A DNA stretch of 64,000 nt, taken from assembly GCF_001039355.2 (NCBI RefSeq), contig NW_019775497.1:7610-71609 (forward strand), in the 5' to 3' direction. Every line of letters starts with the position of its first letter. The first letter of the stretch is position 1. This DNA is from Lingula anatina (taxonomy: Eukaryota; Brachiopoda; Lingulata; Lingulida; Lingulidae). The position numbers and the translations under genes were made by a program. Under the pieces are notes generated by a model, which saw only the letters and a program-made list of their open reading frames with translations, was not told the DNA's origin and ran no database searches. Positions 11,166-22,706 of this stretch are shown in pieces.

Positions 11166-13990
11166 AGGTAATTTAGTGAGAAATCCCTCTGGGATGGGTC
11201 GATCCTGCTAGATCGATCTAGGTATGGGAATGGGGTCTTAGTTGTCGGTTACAAAATTATTGTATCTGTACTTTAATTTTGTCTACCATGTTAGAGGCCC
11301 CTGATATCAGATGGTAATGTAAATGAGGGTAAGGTTGTAATTGATGGATGATAAAAGCAAAGAACGACTGTAAACCGTAACAAAAGGCACCGCTCGCCCT
11401 CTAAAATACCAAAATCTAAAGGGCCCCGAACCCCACGACAACGAGGCGTGGGGGTGGGGGTGGGTCGGCTTCGCATTGGCAGACCCCCCCCCCTTCAAAT
11501 AATCCTGGACCCGTCTCTGCGATCTCACCATTTTGTAAAGAGACTAACCTGGAATATAATTCAAATAAATGCGGGTATTTGTCTGAACGAGAATACGCCA
11601 TTCCTTTTTTACATTATGTAACCTGCATTCTGGGACATTGGAAAACATTTCCAAGAAAAGAGAATGAAGCGCTTTGTATTTTTTAGTCGCATAATATTGC
11701 CTCATTATACCGGTAGACGCGTGGCTTATTCCTGAGAGAGACTGATAAAGGACTTGTGATAACGAAAGCTGTAGCATAACAGTTTTAACTTAAAAGTTTA
11801 TTAGTCTGTTTTTGACAAGACGGAGAAGAAATGTTTCGAATTCTATCTTCCTTGCAAAAAACTTCGGTGTACTTTCTGCCAAGGAGAGGCCTGATGAGCA
11901 CAGCAATTCAACCGAAGAAGGTGAGAGAATATTAGGTGCTGTTATTAAATATATCTAATCGTGATTAAAAAAGATAAAATACTAGATTGAAATACAGAAA
12001 TAAACACACACAGGTGGATTTTACAAGAAAGGGTAGCTTTGTACTATACAACACTCACATTGTTACATGGTTAATTTAATGATAATGAATAAATCTAGAT
12101 ATTAAATGCGCGTTGCATTAAGGGTGTTTTTAAAAATAAAAACATTTAAAAATCATAAAAACCAAGAGCGTGAAGAAGCTAGATGATGGTAAGACGTACA
12201 GTCAAAAAGTCAAAAAGTAAATTTCTTGATTTTCCTTTTTTTTTCTGCCTAGAAATTACACCAATGTAAAAGATTTATGTTTGACAGAATAGATTCCTGC
12301 TTCAAATTTTATTTTGAGATAAGAAAGAAGAGACAGGGATATTATACGCACATGTAATTTAAGGCCTGGAAGCGTTGTTTAGAAACTCCGAACATTACAC
12401 CTTTTATTTGTAGAAAGTGAAACTCTTTTGTTCCATTTGTTACTAATCAAGCGTTCCATACCTTCCCAGATGATTGTAATTCTATTGCAACGCAAAAAAT
12501 ATGGCGAACAATTTCACTCTCAGCTCCACAAAAAGAGCAATTCTTTGACCTTGCAGTAAAAATTTATTCCAGTATGACTTCACAACGTAAAACCTGACAT
12601 ATAACGCTGACAGAAGTATCAGTGCGTACACGCCTAGAGTAGCACATTCTTTCAACTATAGTAAAGGGCTCGTTCCCATTGAGACTATAGGCCTACGTAC
12701 GATAAGCTCGATCCAACTCCCTCGGAGACTTTCACGATATGCCGTCAGTGTTGCAGTTTAACACTTGAGTAGAATACAGAAAAGCCGATGATTACACGAC
12801 TGCTTTGAAACAAAAGGGTGCGTTTTATTGTGTTAAACTGATCGCACTCAGAGAGAGTCCCTGCGGAGTTGGATCGATCTAGGGAGACCGATAGTTTCAA
12901 TGGAAATGAGTCCACAATCTATTTTTATATAGATACCGACTGCCAACCCTGAGGTAAAAGGATCGGAAGCGTGGAGACGACAGATCCCTACAGGTACCGG
13001 GACACGATGTGGGAATATTGATTCCGCTGGTGACGGCTTTGTGGCGGCAAACTGGGGAACCTTCATCAAAGGCACATAGTCGGTCGGCGTGAAGATGCAT
13101 AAAGCTCGAATTATCGTTTTCATAGACTTTGGTTGAGAGAAATTCCAAAGTTTTCTTCAATTTTGCCTGATATGACATTATCTGGAATTACCTTGCTAAA
13201 TGTACATGTACGTAGCATGTGCAAGAATCACCATTTTGAGAATCCGACTCTGATTCAAAGATAATAAAACTAAAAGGACACTCTAATCCATCCTTTTCGT
13301 GAATTGTTAGACTGTATATTCCTTTGAGCAAAAGAAAATAACATCATTGCGGCTGGTTTTCTGGTAAAACAGACTAAATACAATACTTATTAGCATATTA
13401 GCAAGGATCACGTACTAATTTAGATGTTAATACCGTATTTGTCACAGTTCTGAGCTTTTGATCCAATGACAAGTGTGCCCCATCAACGTGTACATCAATT
13501 TTATGCTCAAAGTTTATCAGAAATTCAAACGTCCCTCTTGACGACAATGGCGATTAAAAGAAATAAAATAACCCTTTTGAATAATCTTGTGGTTACTTTT
13601 GCCTCATTGAGGTTTCATTTATTATCAATCTAAAATCAGTTTTGAAGGTTTGTTTATTTTTTTATACATGTACTTGTAAAATATTTGTAAGCAGTGTTGA
13701 AATACGGGGAATGATTTATAATAAAACAAAATATGGCCCCTAAACTCGTATTGCATAACGATTTTAGATGTTACAACATTAAATAGTAGGTAAAATAAAT
13801 TGACGTCCCTTGTTACCTACACTAATTATAGAAATGCTTTCCATGTTAATTCTTTTCAAAGCAAGATATCTCAAATATCTATATCATTAACTTCAGATCT
13901 TAATTTTGGCGTAAGACAACCTAGATATTGATTGCCTTTTTTGGGGTGCTATCTGAGCCTCAACATCAGTAATCACCCACATCGTTTCAA
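11166..13990 (+). repeat. 2.8-kb tandem unit B
   Basis: Second direct repeat, closely similar to unit C over its first 1.4 kb and to unit A with more differences and small indels. It lacks the long CA run present near 9181 in unit A. It contains the second complete gene copy. ATG-to-ATG spacing to unit C is 2786 bp. Confidence 0.9.
11831..13079 (+). CDS. Small putative mitochondrial protein, copy B (unrecognised)
   Basis: Exons 11831-11920 and 12933-13079 with the same splice phases, lengths (90 and 147 nt including stop) and 78-residue product as copy A. Residues 11-12 are Thr-Ser instead of Arg-Thr, which removes one positive charge from the presequence, and residue 59 is Ile instead of Leu. 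The TATA-like position reads GATAAAG, so promoter strength may differ from copies A and C. An AATAAA lies at 13263-13268. The function is unknown; the N terminus suggests mitochondrial import. Longer minus-strand frames over exon 2 change amino acids at the same variable sites, so the + strand reading is preferred. Confidence 0.62.
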
Positions 13991-13996
13991 GCAAAA

Positions 13997-15624
13997 GGTA
14001 ATTTAGTGAGAAATCCCTCTGGGATGGGTCGATCCTGCTAGATCGATCTAGGAATGGGAATGGGGTCTTAGTTGTCGATTACAAAATTATTGTATCTGTA
14101 CTTTAATTTTGTCTACCATGTTAGAGGCCCCTGATATCAGATGGTAATGTAAATGAGGGTGAGGTTGTAATTGATGGATGATAAAAGCAAAGAACGACTG
14201 TAAACCGTAACAAAAGGCACCGCTCGCCCTCTAAAATACCAAAATCTAAAGGGACCCGAACCCCACGCCAACGAGGCGTGGGGGTGGGTCGGCTTCGCAT
14301 TGGCAGAACCCCCCCCCCCTTCAAATAATCCTGGACCCGACCCTGCGATCTCACCCTTTTGTAAAGAGACTAACCTTGAATATAATTCAAATAAATGCGG
14401 GTATTTGTCTGAACGAGAATGGAACATTGGAAAACATTTCCAAGAAAAGAGAATGAAGCGCTTTGTATTTTTAAGTCGCATAATATTGCGTCATTATACC
14501 GGTAGACGCGTGGCTTATTCCTGAGAGACTTATAAAGGACTTATGATAACGAAAGCTGTGGCATAACAGTTTCAACTTAAAAGTTTACTAGTCTGTTTTA
14601 ACAAGACAGAGAAGAAATGTTTCGAATTCTATCTTCCTTGCAAAAAGCTTCGGTGTACTTTCTGCCAAGGAGAGGCCTGATGAGCACAGCAATTCAACCG
14701 AAGAAGGTGAGAGAATATTAGGTGCTGTTATTAAATATATCTAATCGTGATTAAAAAAGATAAAATACTAGATTGAAATACAGAAATAAACACACACAGG
14801 TGGATTTTACAAGAAAGGGTAGCTTTGTACTATACAACACTCACATTGTTACATGGTTAATTTAATGATAATGAATAAATCTAGATATTAAATGCGCGTT
14901 GCATTAAGGGTGTTTTTAAAAATAAAAACATTTAAAAATCATAAAAACCAAGAGCGTGAAGAAGCTAGATGATGGTAAGACGTACAGTCAAAAAGTCAAA
15001 AAGTAAATTTCTTGATTTTCCTTTTTTTTTCTGCCTAGAAATTACACCAATGTAAAAGATTTATTTTTGACAGAATAGATTCCTGCTTCAAATTTTATTT
15101 TGAGATAAGAAAGAAGAGACAGGGATATTATACGCACATGTAATTTAAGGCCTGGAGGCGTTGTTTAGAAACTCCGAACATTACACCTTTTATTTGTAGA
15201 AAGTGAAACTCTTTTGTTCCATTTGTTACTAATCAAGCGTTCCATACCTTCCCAGATGATTGTAATTCTATTGCAACGCAAAAAATATGGCGAACAATTT
15301 CACTCTCAGCTCCACAAAAAGAGCAATTCTTTGACCTTGCAGTAAAAATTTATTCCAGTATGACTTCATCGAAGGCACATAGTCGGTCGGCGTGAAGATG
15401 CATAAAGCTCGAATTATCGTTTTCATAGACTTTGGTTGAGAGAAATTCCAAAGTTTTCTTCAATTTTGCCTGATATGACATTATCTGTAATTACCTTGCT
15501 AAATGTACATGTACGTAGCATGTGGAAGAATCACCATTTTGAGGATCCGACTCCGAAAGATAATAAAACTAAAAGGACATTTTAACCCATTCCTTTCGTG
15601 ATTTGTTAGACTGTATTTTCCTTT
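13997..15624 (+). repeat. 2.8-kb tandem unit C, truncated
   Basis: Third direct repeat. It follows unit B closely until about 15365, where sequence equivalent to about 12590-13060 of unit B is missing. It then resumes and is interrupted by an insertion at 15625. Homology resumes briefly at 16036-16100 and is then lost. Confidence 0.9.
14617..14706 (+). pseudogene. Small putative mitochondrial protein, copy C (exon 1 only)
   Basis: The 30-codon presequence exon is intact, with an ATG, a GTGAGA donor, and an upstream TATAAAG at 14531. Residues 11-12 are Ala-Ser. The part of the unit that should hold exon 2 is deleted: near 15365 the sequence jumps from intron (TATTCCAGTATGACTTC) into the last codons of exon 2 (ATC-(A/G)AA-GGC-ACA-TAG). 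No acceptor or exon 2 body remains, so a full product cannot be made from this copy, although the promoter and presequence might still be transcribed or spliced elsewhere. Confidence 0.7.
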
Positions 15625-16043
15625 ATGTCTCCTCCATCTCAGTGTACCACAAACTTTTATAGTCTCATTCATAGCAAGAAAGAAGGCAACAAGGAATATT
15701 GTTTGTTTGTGATTTGGCCAAACCAGGCCGCTTTTATTATATAACTCCTCTATCCTAATCGTATTAACAATAATAACAATGTAGCAAATTGTTGCCTGTA
15801 TTAAATGTTATGGCCTTAGGGATAAAAATTATATATCAAATATTCAATGAGACTCATCATCCTAAAAATTACCATGCGACGAGTCAGCAAAAGTTATTAT
15901 TTACCAACAATTTTGCACAAATTTCATTTGTGGGGTTGCAAAGAGGGCACAATTGAGCATGTGCAGAATGCCCATGTGCATAAATAAGCTCTGGAGATTG
16001 TTGTCGCCATAAAATGTCGTTTGACTACGCCAAACTTTCCTTT
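15617..16043. mobile_element. 411-bp insertion with 8-bp target duplication
   Basis: Unit C is interrupted between 15624 and 16036. TTTCCTTT is present on both sides (15617-15624 and 16036-16043), and unit B has a single uninterrupted site at the same place (ATATTCCTTTGAGC near 13317). An 8-bp duplication fits a hAT-type or other non-autonomous transposon. I see no clear terminal inverted repeat and no open frame. Confidence 0.65.
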
Positions 16044-16937
16044 GAGCGAAAGAAAATAACATCTTTGCGGCTGGTTTTCTGATAAAACAGACTAAATATT
16101 ACACTTGATCCAGATATAGGTATATATTTGGCATACAGACAACAATGGAGGGGGGCAGCACACAACCTTGACTCCCCCTCTGAGGGCGTGTGTGAAATAA
16201 GTATAGCATAAAACATAAAAACGATCCTGTGTTTTAAAGACTGTAAGATTATTTCATATTTTTACACTACTGGCGAAAGGGGGTGGGGGTGGGGGGGCGG
16301 CGTGGGGGACACTTAATAATGTGTTAATAGCCAACAAATTGTTCCTAAAGCGGAGTGAACCCTGGATTTAGCTTGCACAGTCTGTAGTCAGTCTGCCTAC
16401 CTAGTTGATGTGTTCAAATTTGGAAGATACTTTAATGGATGAGCTCTTTTTATTTAACCGTTACCTGGTATGTAGTTTATTTTTAGCAAACGAAATTTTT
16501 ACTTTGTCAAGGAGTTAAAGCTTATTTTCCATTGGAGTTGGGCAAAATGGTTCTTTTCAGGACTATCCATCAACAAACTTCTCAGAAACAATATTGCCAG
16601 ATGTTTTTTGAATTCAAAGGCTCATTTATACATGCAGAAAAGAAAATAAAAAGAAACATTAGTTTTAGTTTATTTTTTCTTTTAGTCAAAATATGGTAGG
16701 CTTTGTTGGATTACAAGTGTACAAAATATATATACATCACACCACAAAGAGTCTCGTACAATCACGCTTTTTTTCGTCCGTCTTAACACGTGCTGACAGT
16801 TGACTGACGTGAATTTAAATCACATTTGTAATTAAAAATCTTCACAGGACTTGACAGTTTCCGCCCACTTATCACATTTATGATATTAAAATAGACTAAA
16901 AATGCAATAAATCACATGAAAAGAATAGATAACCAGG

Positions 16938-17080
16938 CCCATATAGGCCCGTAGCCAGCAATTTTCAAAAGGAGGGTTCTTTTTCTGAGAAAGTAGACCT
17001 TTATCCATAAAACCTTGATGCACAGTGTACCTAGATAAAATTTAACGCAGAGGGGACCTTTTCCCGGCAAAAGGGGGGCT
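16938..17080 (-). repeat. Dispersed GGCCCGTAGCC element, partial
   Basis: Begins GGCCCGTAGCCAGCAATTTT, followed by blocks shared, in the opposite orientation, with 24992-25166 (AAAATTTAACGCAGAGGGGACC versus its counterpart). The far terminus is missing here. Confidence 0.65.
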
Positions 17081-17259
17081 CTTTTGTGCTTTGTTTCAGT
17101 GACTGTTTTAACACTTTAAAAATCAATGGACGCATAATACAAACATTAACCAATTTTATAAATATGATGATAATGCTTATGGTTCCACCGTTGCACACGT
17201 GCTGCCCTCCCCCCCCCATTACAGACCCTCCGCTGGTATTGTGTAACGACTAATAACAG

Positions 17260-17262
<3 letters not shown>

Positions 17263-17306
<44 letters not shown>
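17263..17306. repeat. (TAA)n microsatellite
   Basis: About 14 ATA/TAA triplets. Confidence 0.95.
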
Positions 17307-17737
17307 TTTCTTGTATGTAGCACATTCCATAGTCTTACATGCACTTTTAAGTGTTAAAACAATAACAGTATGAACATTCTGAAGAGTAGCAGCCCTAAAA
17401 TACAAACTTACTACAAAAAGTTTAAAAAATAAATCATAAAAACTTTAAAAAGATGAGTTTTAAAAAAAGACTTCAAAACTGTCTTCAAAAATGACTTTTA
17501 GATCTTATATAAAGAGGCAGCCCGGTCCACAATTTTGGGACATAAACATTAAAAGCCTTGTATCTATAAAAGGTTTGTTACACTGTCTCTTTTATTCGCA
17601 ATGGCTAAGCGCAAAATTGTTATAAAAAGAATTTCTAATTTCTATCAAAAACATCTGACACGTAGGCGGGCGACACTCCGTTAATATTGAGTCAAAGCAT
17701 TGCTGTGTATACTGGAACCGTTGCCTAGCACCACGCC

Positions 17738-17968
17738 TTAGACCCCATTCCCATACCTAGATCGATCTAGCAGGATCGACCCATCTCCGAGGGGATTCTC
17801 GCTGAATTGCATGCAGATTAAGCGGCTTAGAGGCCTGGCACGCTTACTGAAGCTACTTAACGATGGCTAATTATCCCCTAACAGCTTCAGTAGGCGTGCC
17901 GCTTAAGATGAATGTAATTTAGCGAGAATTGGATCGATCCTGCTAGATCGATCTAGGTATGAGAACGG
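17738..17968. mobile_element. GATCGATCT-family foldback element, well-preserved copy
   Basis: The termini are inverted: it starts CCCCATTCCCATACCTAGAT and ends with GATCGATCTAGGTATGAGAACGGGG. The arms carry GATCGATCTAGCAGGATCGA and its near-complement, and the interior pairs through AGGCGTGCC. No coding sequence. This copy best shows both ends of the family. Confidence 0.85.
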
Positions 17969-18240
17969 GGTTTAACATTGCGGTCATATCCAGTAAGTTT
18001 TGTCTGATGAAATAGTTCATAAATTGAATTAGGATGCAATAACAAGAGTAAAACGTTCAGATCATGAAGTGCTAGATTAAACATGTATTATTGGTACCTG
18101 TTTAATTGTTGGTTATACGTAGGCCTACCAGTTAAACTTTTATAGAACTTCACCTGGAACTCTTATAATTTTTCTGGTGATTATACAATCCTACTGCATT
18201 TAAATACAACACATGCTTATAAAAGTAGTAATGATAAAAT

Positions 18241-18290
18241 TATTATTATTATTATTATTATTATTATCATTATTATTATTATTAAATTGG
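18241..18290. repeat. (TTA)n microsatellite
   Basis: About 15 TTA triplets with one interruption (ATCATTA). Confidence 0.95.
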
Positions 18291-18854
18291 ACCTAGATTT
18301 CCAGGTTCTACGCTTTCTAACAGTAGAGTGATGATGATAGTAAACGCATTGCTCGTAGGTTTTTTTCATTATGTGTCGGCATTGGTAAGTAAGATCTACA
18401 TAAGGAGGCGTTCTCGTTCATAGTTTCTCCATGTGAACGAATGAATTACTGCTGCGCGTGTGGTGAGTGTATGAAATTGACAGTTAAATAATGTGTCTTT
18501 AAAGACTGCTTAGAATTTCACATGAAAAGTATGCCAGCTCCCCATCACCGGTTCAAAGAAATGGACTGCAGTTATTTATCTAAAATTAACGCACAGAGGG
18601 CGCTTTGTTGTCTCGCAATGCACTTTTTCTTAAATTGCTGACGTTATTATCATACCTTTCATTTATTCAAACACCGTCTGAACGCATTTTAAAATAAACT
18701 GTTGAATTTCGATTGGGAATACCAAAGTTCATGCAAGCGATACATTATGAGACTAAATACACGATCCCGTATGTCACTGAAGTTATGCATTCAATGCAAT
18801 TTTTGTGTTGTAAACTTGGTAAATTTGAATAAAAATGGCAAAGAAGATTATCAT

Positions 18855-18874
18855 ATTCCCCCCAAAAAAGATAA

Positions 18875-18914
<40 letters not shown>
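18855..18914 (-). repeat. Composite (TTTA)n-T-G tract
   Basis: On the minus strand an AT-rich tetranucleotide run is followed by T6 and G6. Similar composites occur at 43760-43797 and 47318-47368. Confidence 0.85.
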
Positions 18915-19776
18915 CTGTCCACAATACCATAATTTCATCGAGATATGGGGACGTTCTAAGGGTGGTATGGACCATATAAAACTGATTTATTTTAATAATC
19001 TTCAAAGACTTAAAAAAGGATTCACGACTCTGAGAAGCATATATATTTATTAATAGTCTATAATGTTAAAACACTTCCTTTAATTTATCATCATCAATTT
19101 ATTCATTGATACCAAATAAAAAGAAATTTGATTACGCGCATGAATTTGACTTTCAAAATATTTTCACAGAGATTCCTGTACGTCTAGAAAAAATACCATT
19201 AAAAAACGGATATGTGTAATAATATTATGAAATTAAGTCATGTTTAAACAGGCGTCAGTCTATCATCTCCCTTGATGTATATTCTTGTTGAGTGGAGTAA
19301 ACACTTGACTAGGCCTATTTTGGTCTCGGTCCTCGACTTCATATGAAGGACTGCGATTTTTAATTATTAATAGAACAATCCCACTTTTGAAAGAACCAGA
19401 CCTAAGCGCAATTCTTTTATTGTTTATATTCATGAGTTCCCTTTGTCACTTTCTTGTTGAACTCATATTAAATTTGGTCTCCATTTTGCTTCGTATATTT
19501 TAACGCAAACTCGCATTGTGCAGAAGGCCATTTTCTTGACAAATGGGAGCATAATATGAAAGTATAAATAAATAAACCCAAGTACTGGCGCGATATGAAT
19601 ATCGTGAGAGGCCCGCGAAAATCCCGTGACAAGACCGCCCATTGTAAATCACAAGACAAAAAGGCTTGTTGACAATGTCCATGATTTAGAACAGCGTTAG
19701 AAACAGGGGATATTGTGCAACGTTACAAGGAGTACACCAACAAAAGGAGTCTAGTCAAATATAGTGAAACGTTGAA

Positions 19777-21020
19777 ATGTTTGGATTACATTGGACTGCT
19801 GCAGTTTGTATAACATTGGGATTATTCTTAGTAGCACAGTCAGAACCAAGTAAGTGTTTTTTTATATAATACATTATTGTCGAATAGATAATTGAAACTG
19901 AAAACCAAAGATAAATGTTTCAATGTCACGAGTGAGAGAAGTTTTAGTAAGCGGCTCAACACAACACATGAAGACACTTTATAGTCTACGAATTGGACTG
20001 GTACTTTCCTTTTTTTAATCCTCAGACATTTCAGTTCATTTAAAGTTTGTTAAATAAATCACAATTAATTTTGACCTGTTAATACCTATTGTTACATACA
20101 ATAATGCCGTTTTGGCGCCTTTGATGTTATAGTTTTTAATATCCGAAGTTGTAATAACGGTGGCAATAAACGCCTGAATGGCCTATCAAGCGACAATTAA
20201 GTTAGTAAGCGTGGTTTAAATGGCACCTTTAAGTCCTTACTCAACCGCGGATATCCCTTTGTGAGACAAAACAATCAGCCGTTTGTCGAAGATGGAGTAC
20301 TTTTCAAAAATGTCTATTCTTCGCGCTTTTGGAAAGAGATGTCATTCAGGGTGATTAATGTTCGGTTTTCTTTTGGTTCAAAAACCCATGAAATCATTTC
20401 ACTTTTTATGATTCTTAAACCATGGTCAAATGCTAAATACCTTGATATTCAGAATGGAATTGAAATTGTTGTCACATTCGGTTTGACGATAGTATTCGAA
20501 CACACGTTTCCCCGCCACGCGGAAAAGCGAACTTCTTTTGTTTATCGGCTGTAATCTTTCAATTTCAATTTATTAGCAGATCCACCTATACATGTATATG
20601 TGCAGAAGAAGCTCACTTGATATCAGTGTAACTGAAAAATGTCAAAGTGAAGGATATACCCAATAAGTAGGATGAAAATTTTTTAAAAGATGGGAAGCAT
20701 GAANTTTTTTAAAAGATGGGAAGCATAAACAATACTTCATACCCTGTTTTTGGTCAAATACCACAACGCAATTATACCCGCCGAGCTAAAAAACCATAAA
20801 TACAAATAGACTCATTCTTCATTATTAAACACGTACATTTATTATGTCATGTGTATATTTCAGTTCATAAATGTCAATACCATGGCCAATATATCCGTGA
20901 CACGGTGAACCTGTGCCTGTTTTACCAGTGTGAGTACCCGGGACGGCTCCACGCGGCCATGCACCCCTGTGCCAATGGTACCAAACTGCCAAAACTTTAC
21001 GGAGAGGTATGTTATTTCAT

Positions 21021-21051
<31 letters not shown>

Positions 21052-21876
21052 TTCTCTTTTGTTTTAGCTATATTTTTTGTTATCTTATTTTTTATTTATT
21101 AACTTATTCATTCATTTATTTAATCTTTTCTTATAATAATTGTTTGAATATTAACTGTACTTATTTATTTGTAACATCATCAATGAATTAAGTATTTAAT
21201 TCATCTATTTAATACTCTTTTCCCTTAATGCATAGCAAGGTTGTTGGTTGTTTGGAAGGTAACTGGACAATTAATTATGTTGGCATTTTAGAAATTTCCT
21301 GCGTGCATTGTTTTTGTGGATGAAGTACTTTACTTAAATTTTGAAATCTAACTTGCGCCATACTTCATATCCAAACACATTGATACATTTTGATTTGTCC
21401 TTAAGACTGTTCCTCAGGTATTTCATTTTTGACAATTTGTTGTAATGTTGAAGGCATTTAAACACTCTGTTATAACTTTGTCTCATTCCTGTTCATTCGA
21501 AAGGGTTTCGTTGAATTCCACCATGTCATTAACACTATTTACCAAGGGGACCGTTTTCACAAAATAACTTAAACGCAAAATTTTAGAACAAAATTTAGTT
21601 TTCTGTTAAGGCAAAGAGGTTTCCTTGGTTAAGTTAACTTTAAGGTTCAATGTTAATCCTCAATAGTCCACTCAACTAAAGTTAGCACTGGTCTGAAAAG
21701 TCTTTCTCGTTTCTAGGCAAAAGAAATATTTCATTTAATTGGACTACCACTCATTTATCTTTGATCAAAGAAGACTGAAATGTGGGTCTGAATTTGGTTG
21801 CCAATATTTTTTAAAGAAAAATAGATTTTTGACTTTCAAACATTGTTTTTCGGCTTTTCAACTAGTAACTTTCATT

Positions 21877-21923
<47 letters not shown>

Positions 21924-22661
21924 TAACAAAATATATTCTGTAGACATATAAGGGAGAATATAAATGCGCGCGTGTGGGTATGTGTGTGTGTATGATAGGA
22001 GTTTCTTTTCATTACTTCACTTTAGGAGTTATCTGTATTTTCATACTACGTACACGTTTGATTTATTATTTCTATAATCAGAATAGAATTTTAAATATGT
22101 GGGTCTAAAAATTAGACTGACTTCAGACTTTGAAGTTAATTTCTGAAACAGTCTTTTTGCATTAGATTTTTGAAATCTGACCACAGGGCTTTTGCAGTAA
22201 AATGATTAGATGTTGACTTTGATTTACTAAAGAGCTTGCCCTCCACCATTCTTTTGTTTACTGGAGAACAAGCTTTTCAGTAAAAAAAAAGAGATCAACA
22301 ACTAGTCAATTAGCTGCACAAGACTTCTACGGTAATATTCCAGACACCAGAGCACCCCGACAACTCCGATCCATGCGTGTTGTTCAGACATAACCCCATG
22401 GAATGCGTGAATGACGAAGGTCTGGCACACAGCGGCGGCGCGGGCGGCGAGGTCGGTATCCTGGTCTCGGCGGAGGGTGACTGGAGCCGTTGCTCGGTCA
22501 CCTGCGGCCGTGGGTCCACGTTTCAGGAGGTGAAGTCGTGTCGAAGGCTTGACCATATTGAATTATACTGCAATACCACCAAGAAATATCGTATCTGTTT
22601 CTTAAGACCGTGTAAGTATACATAACCACTGCAAATACATATATTGTTTATATAGTATTCA

Positions 22662-22706
<45 letters not shown>

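Larger units (their letters stand above)
16101..19776. other. Intergenic upstream of the TSP1/WxxW gene
   Basis: No coding exon seen. Contents: a G-rich run near 16280-16305, a dispersed GGCCCGTAGCC repeat (16938-17080), trinucleotide repeats (17263-17305 and 18241-18290), a GATCGATCT foldback (17738-17968) and an AAAT repeat (18868-18914). The last few hundred bases before 19777 presumably hold the promoter, but no convincing TATA was identified. Confidence 0.6.

Noticed and set aside
11291-11601. Minus-strand frames rich in Pro/Thr near the start of each 2.8-kb unit
   Set aside because: They are frameshifted between units and built on a C/G-rich low-complexity stretch, and related sequence at 27775-27880 is non-coding. 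More likely a dispersed repeat.
20261-20554. 97-codon frame in intron 1 of the TSP1/WxxW gene
   Set aside because: No domain, no splice context, and average intronic composition. Probably chance.
22302-22556. Minus-strand frames opposite the first TSP1 repeat exon
   Set aside because: Antisense shadows of a GC-rich coding exon; the + strand has the TSP1 cysteine pattern and splice phases.
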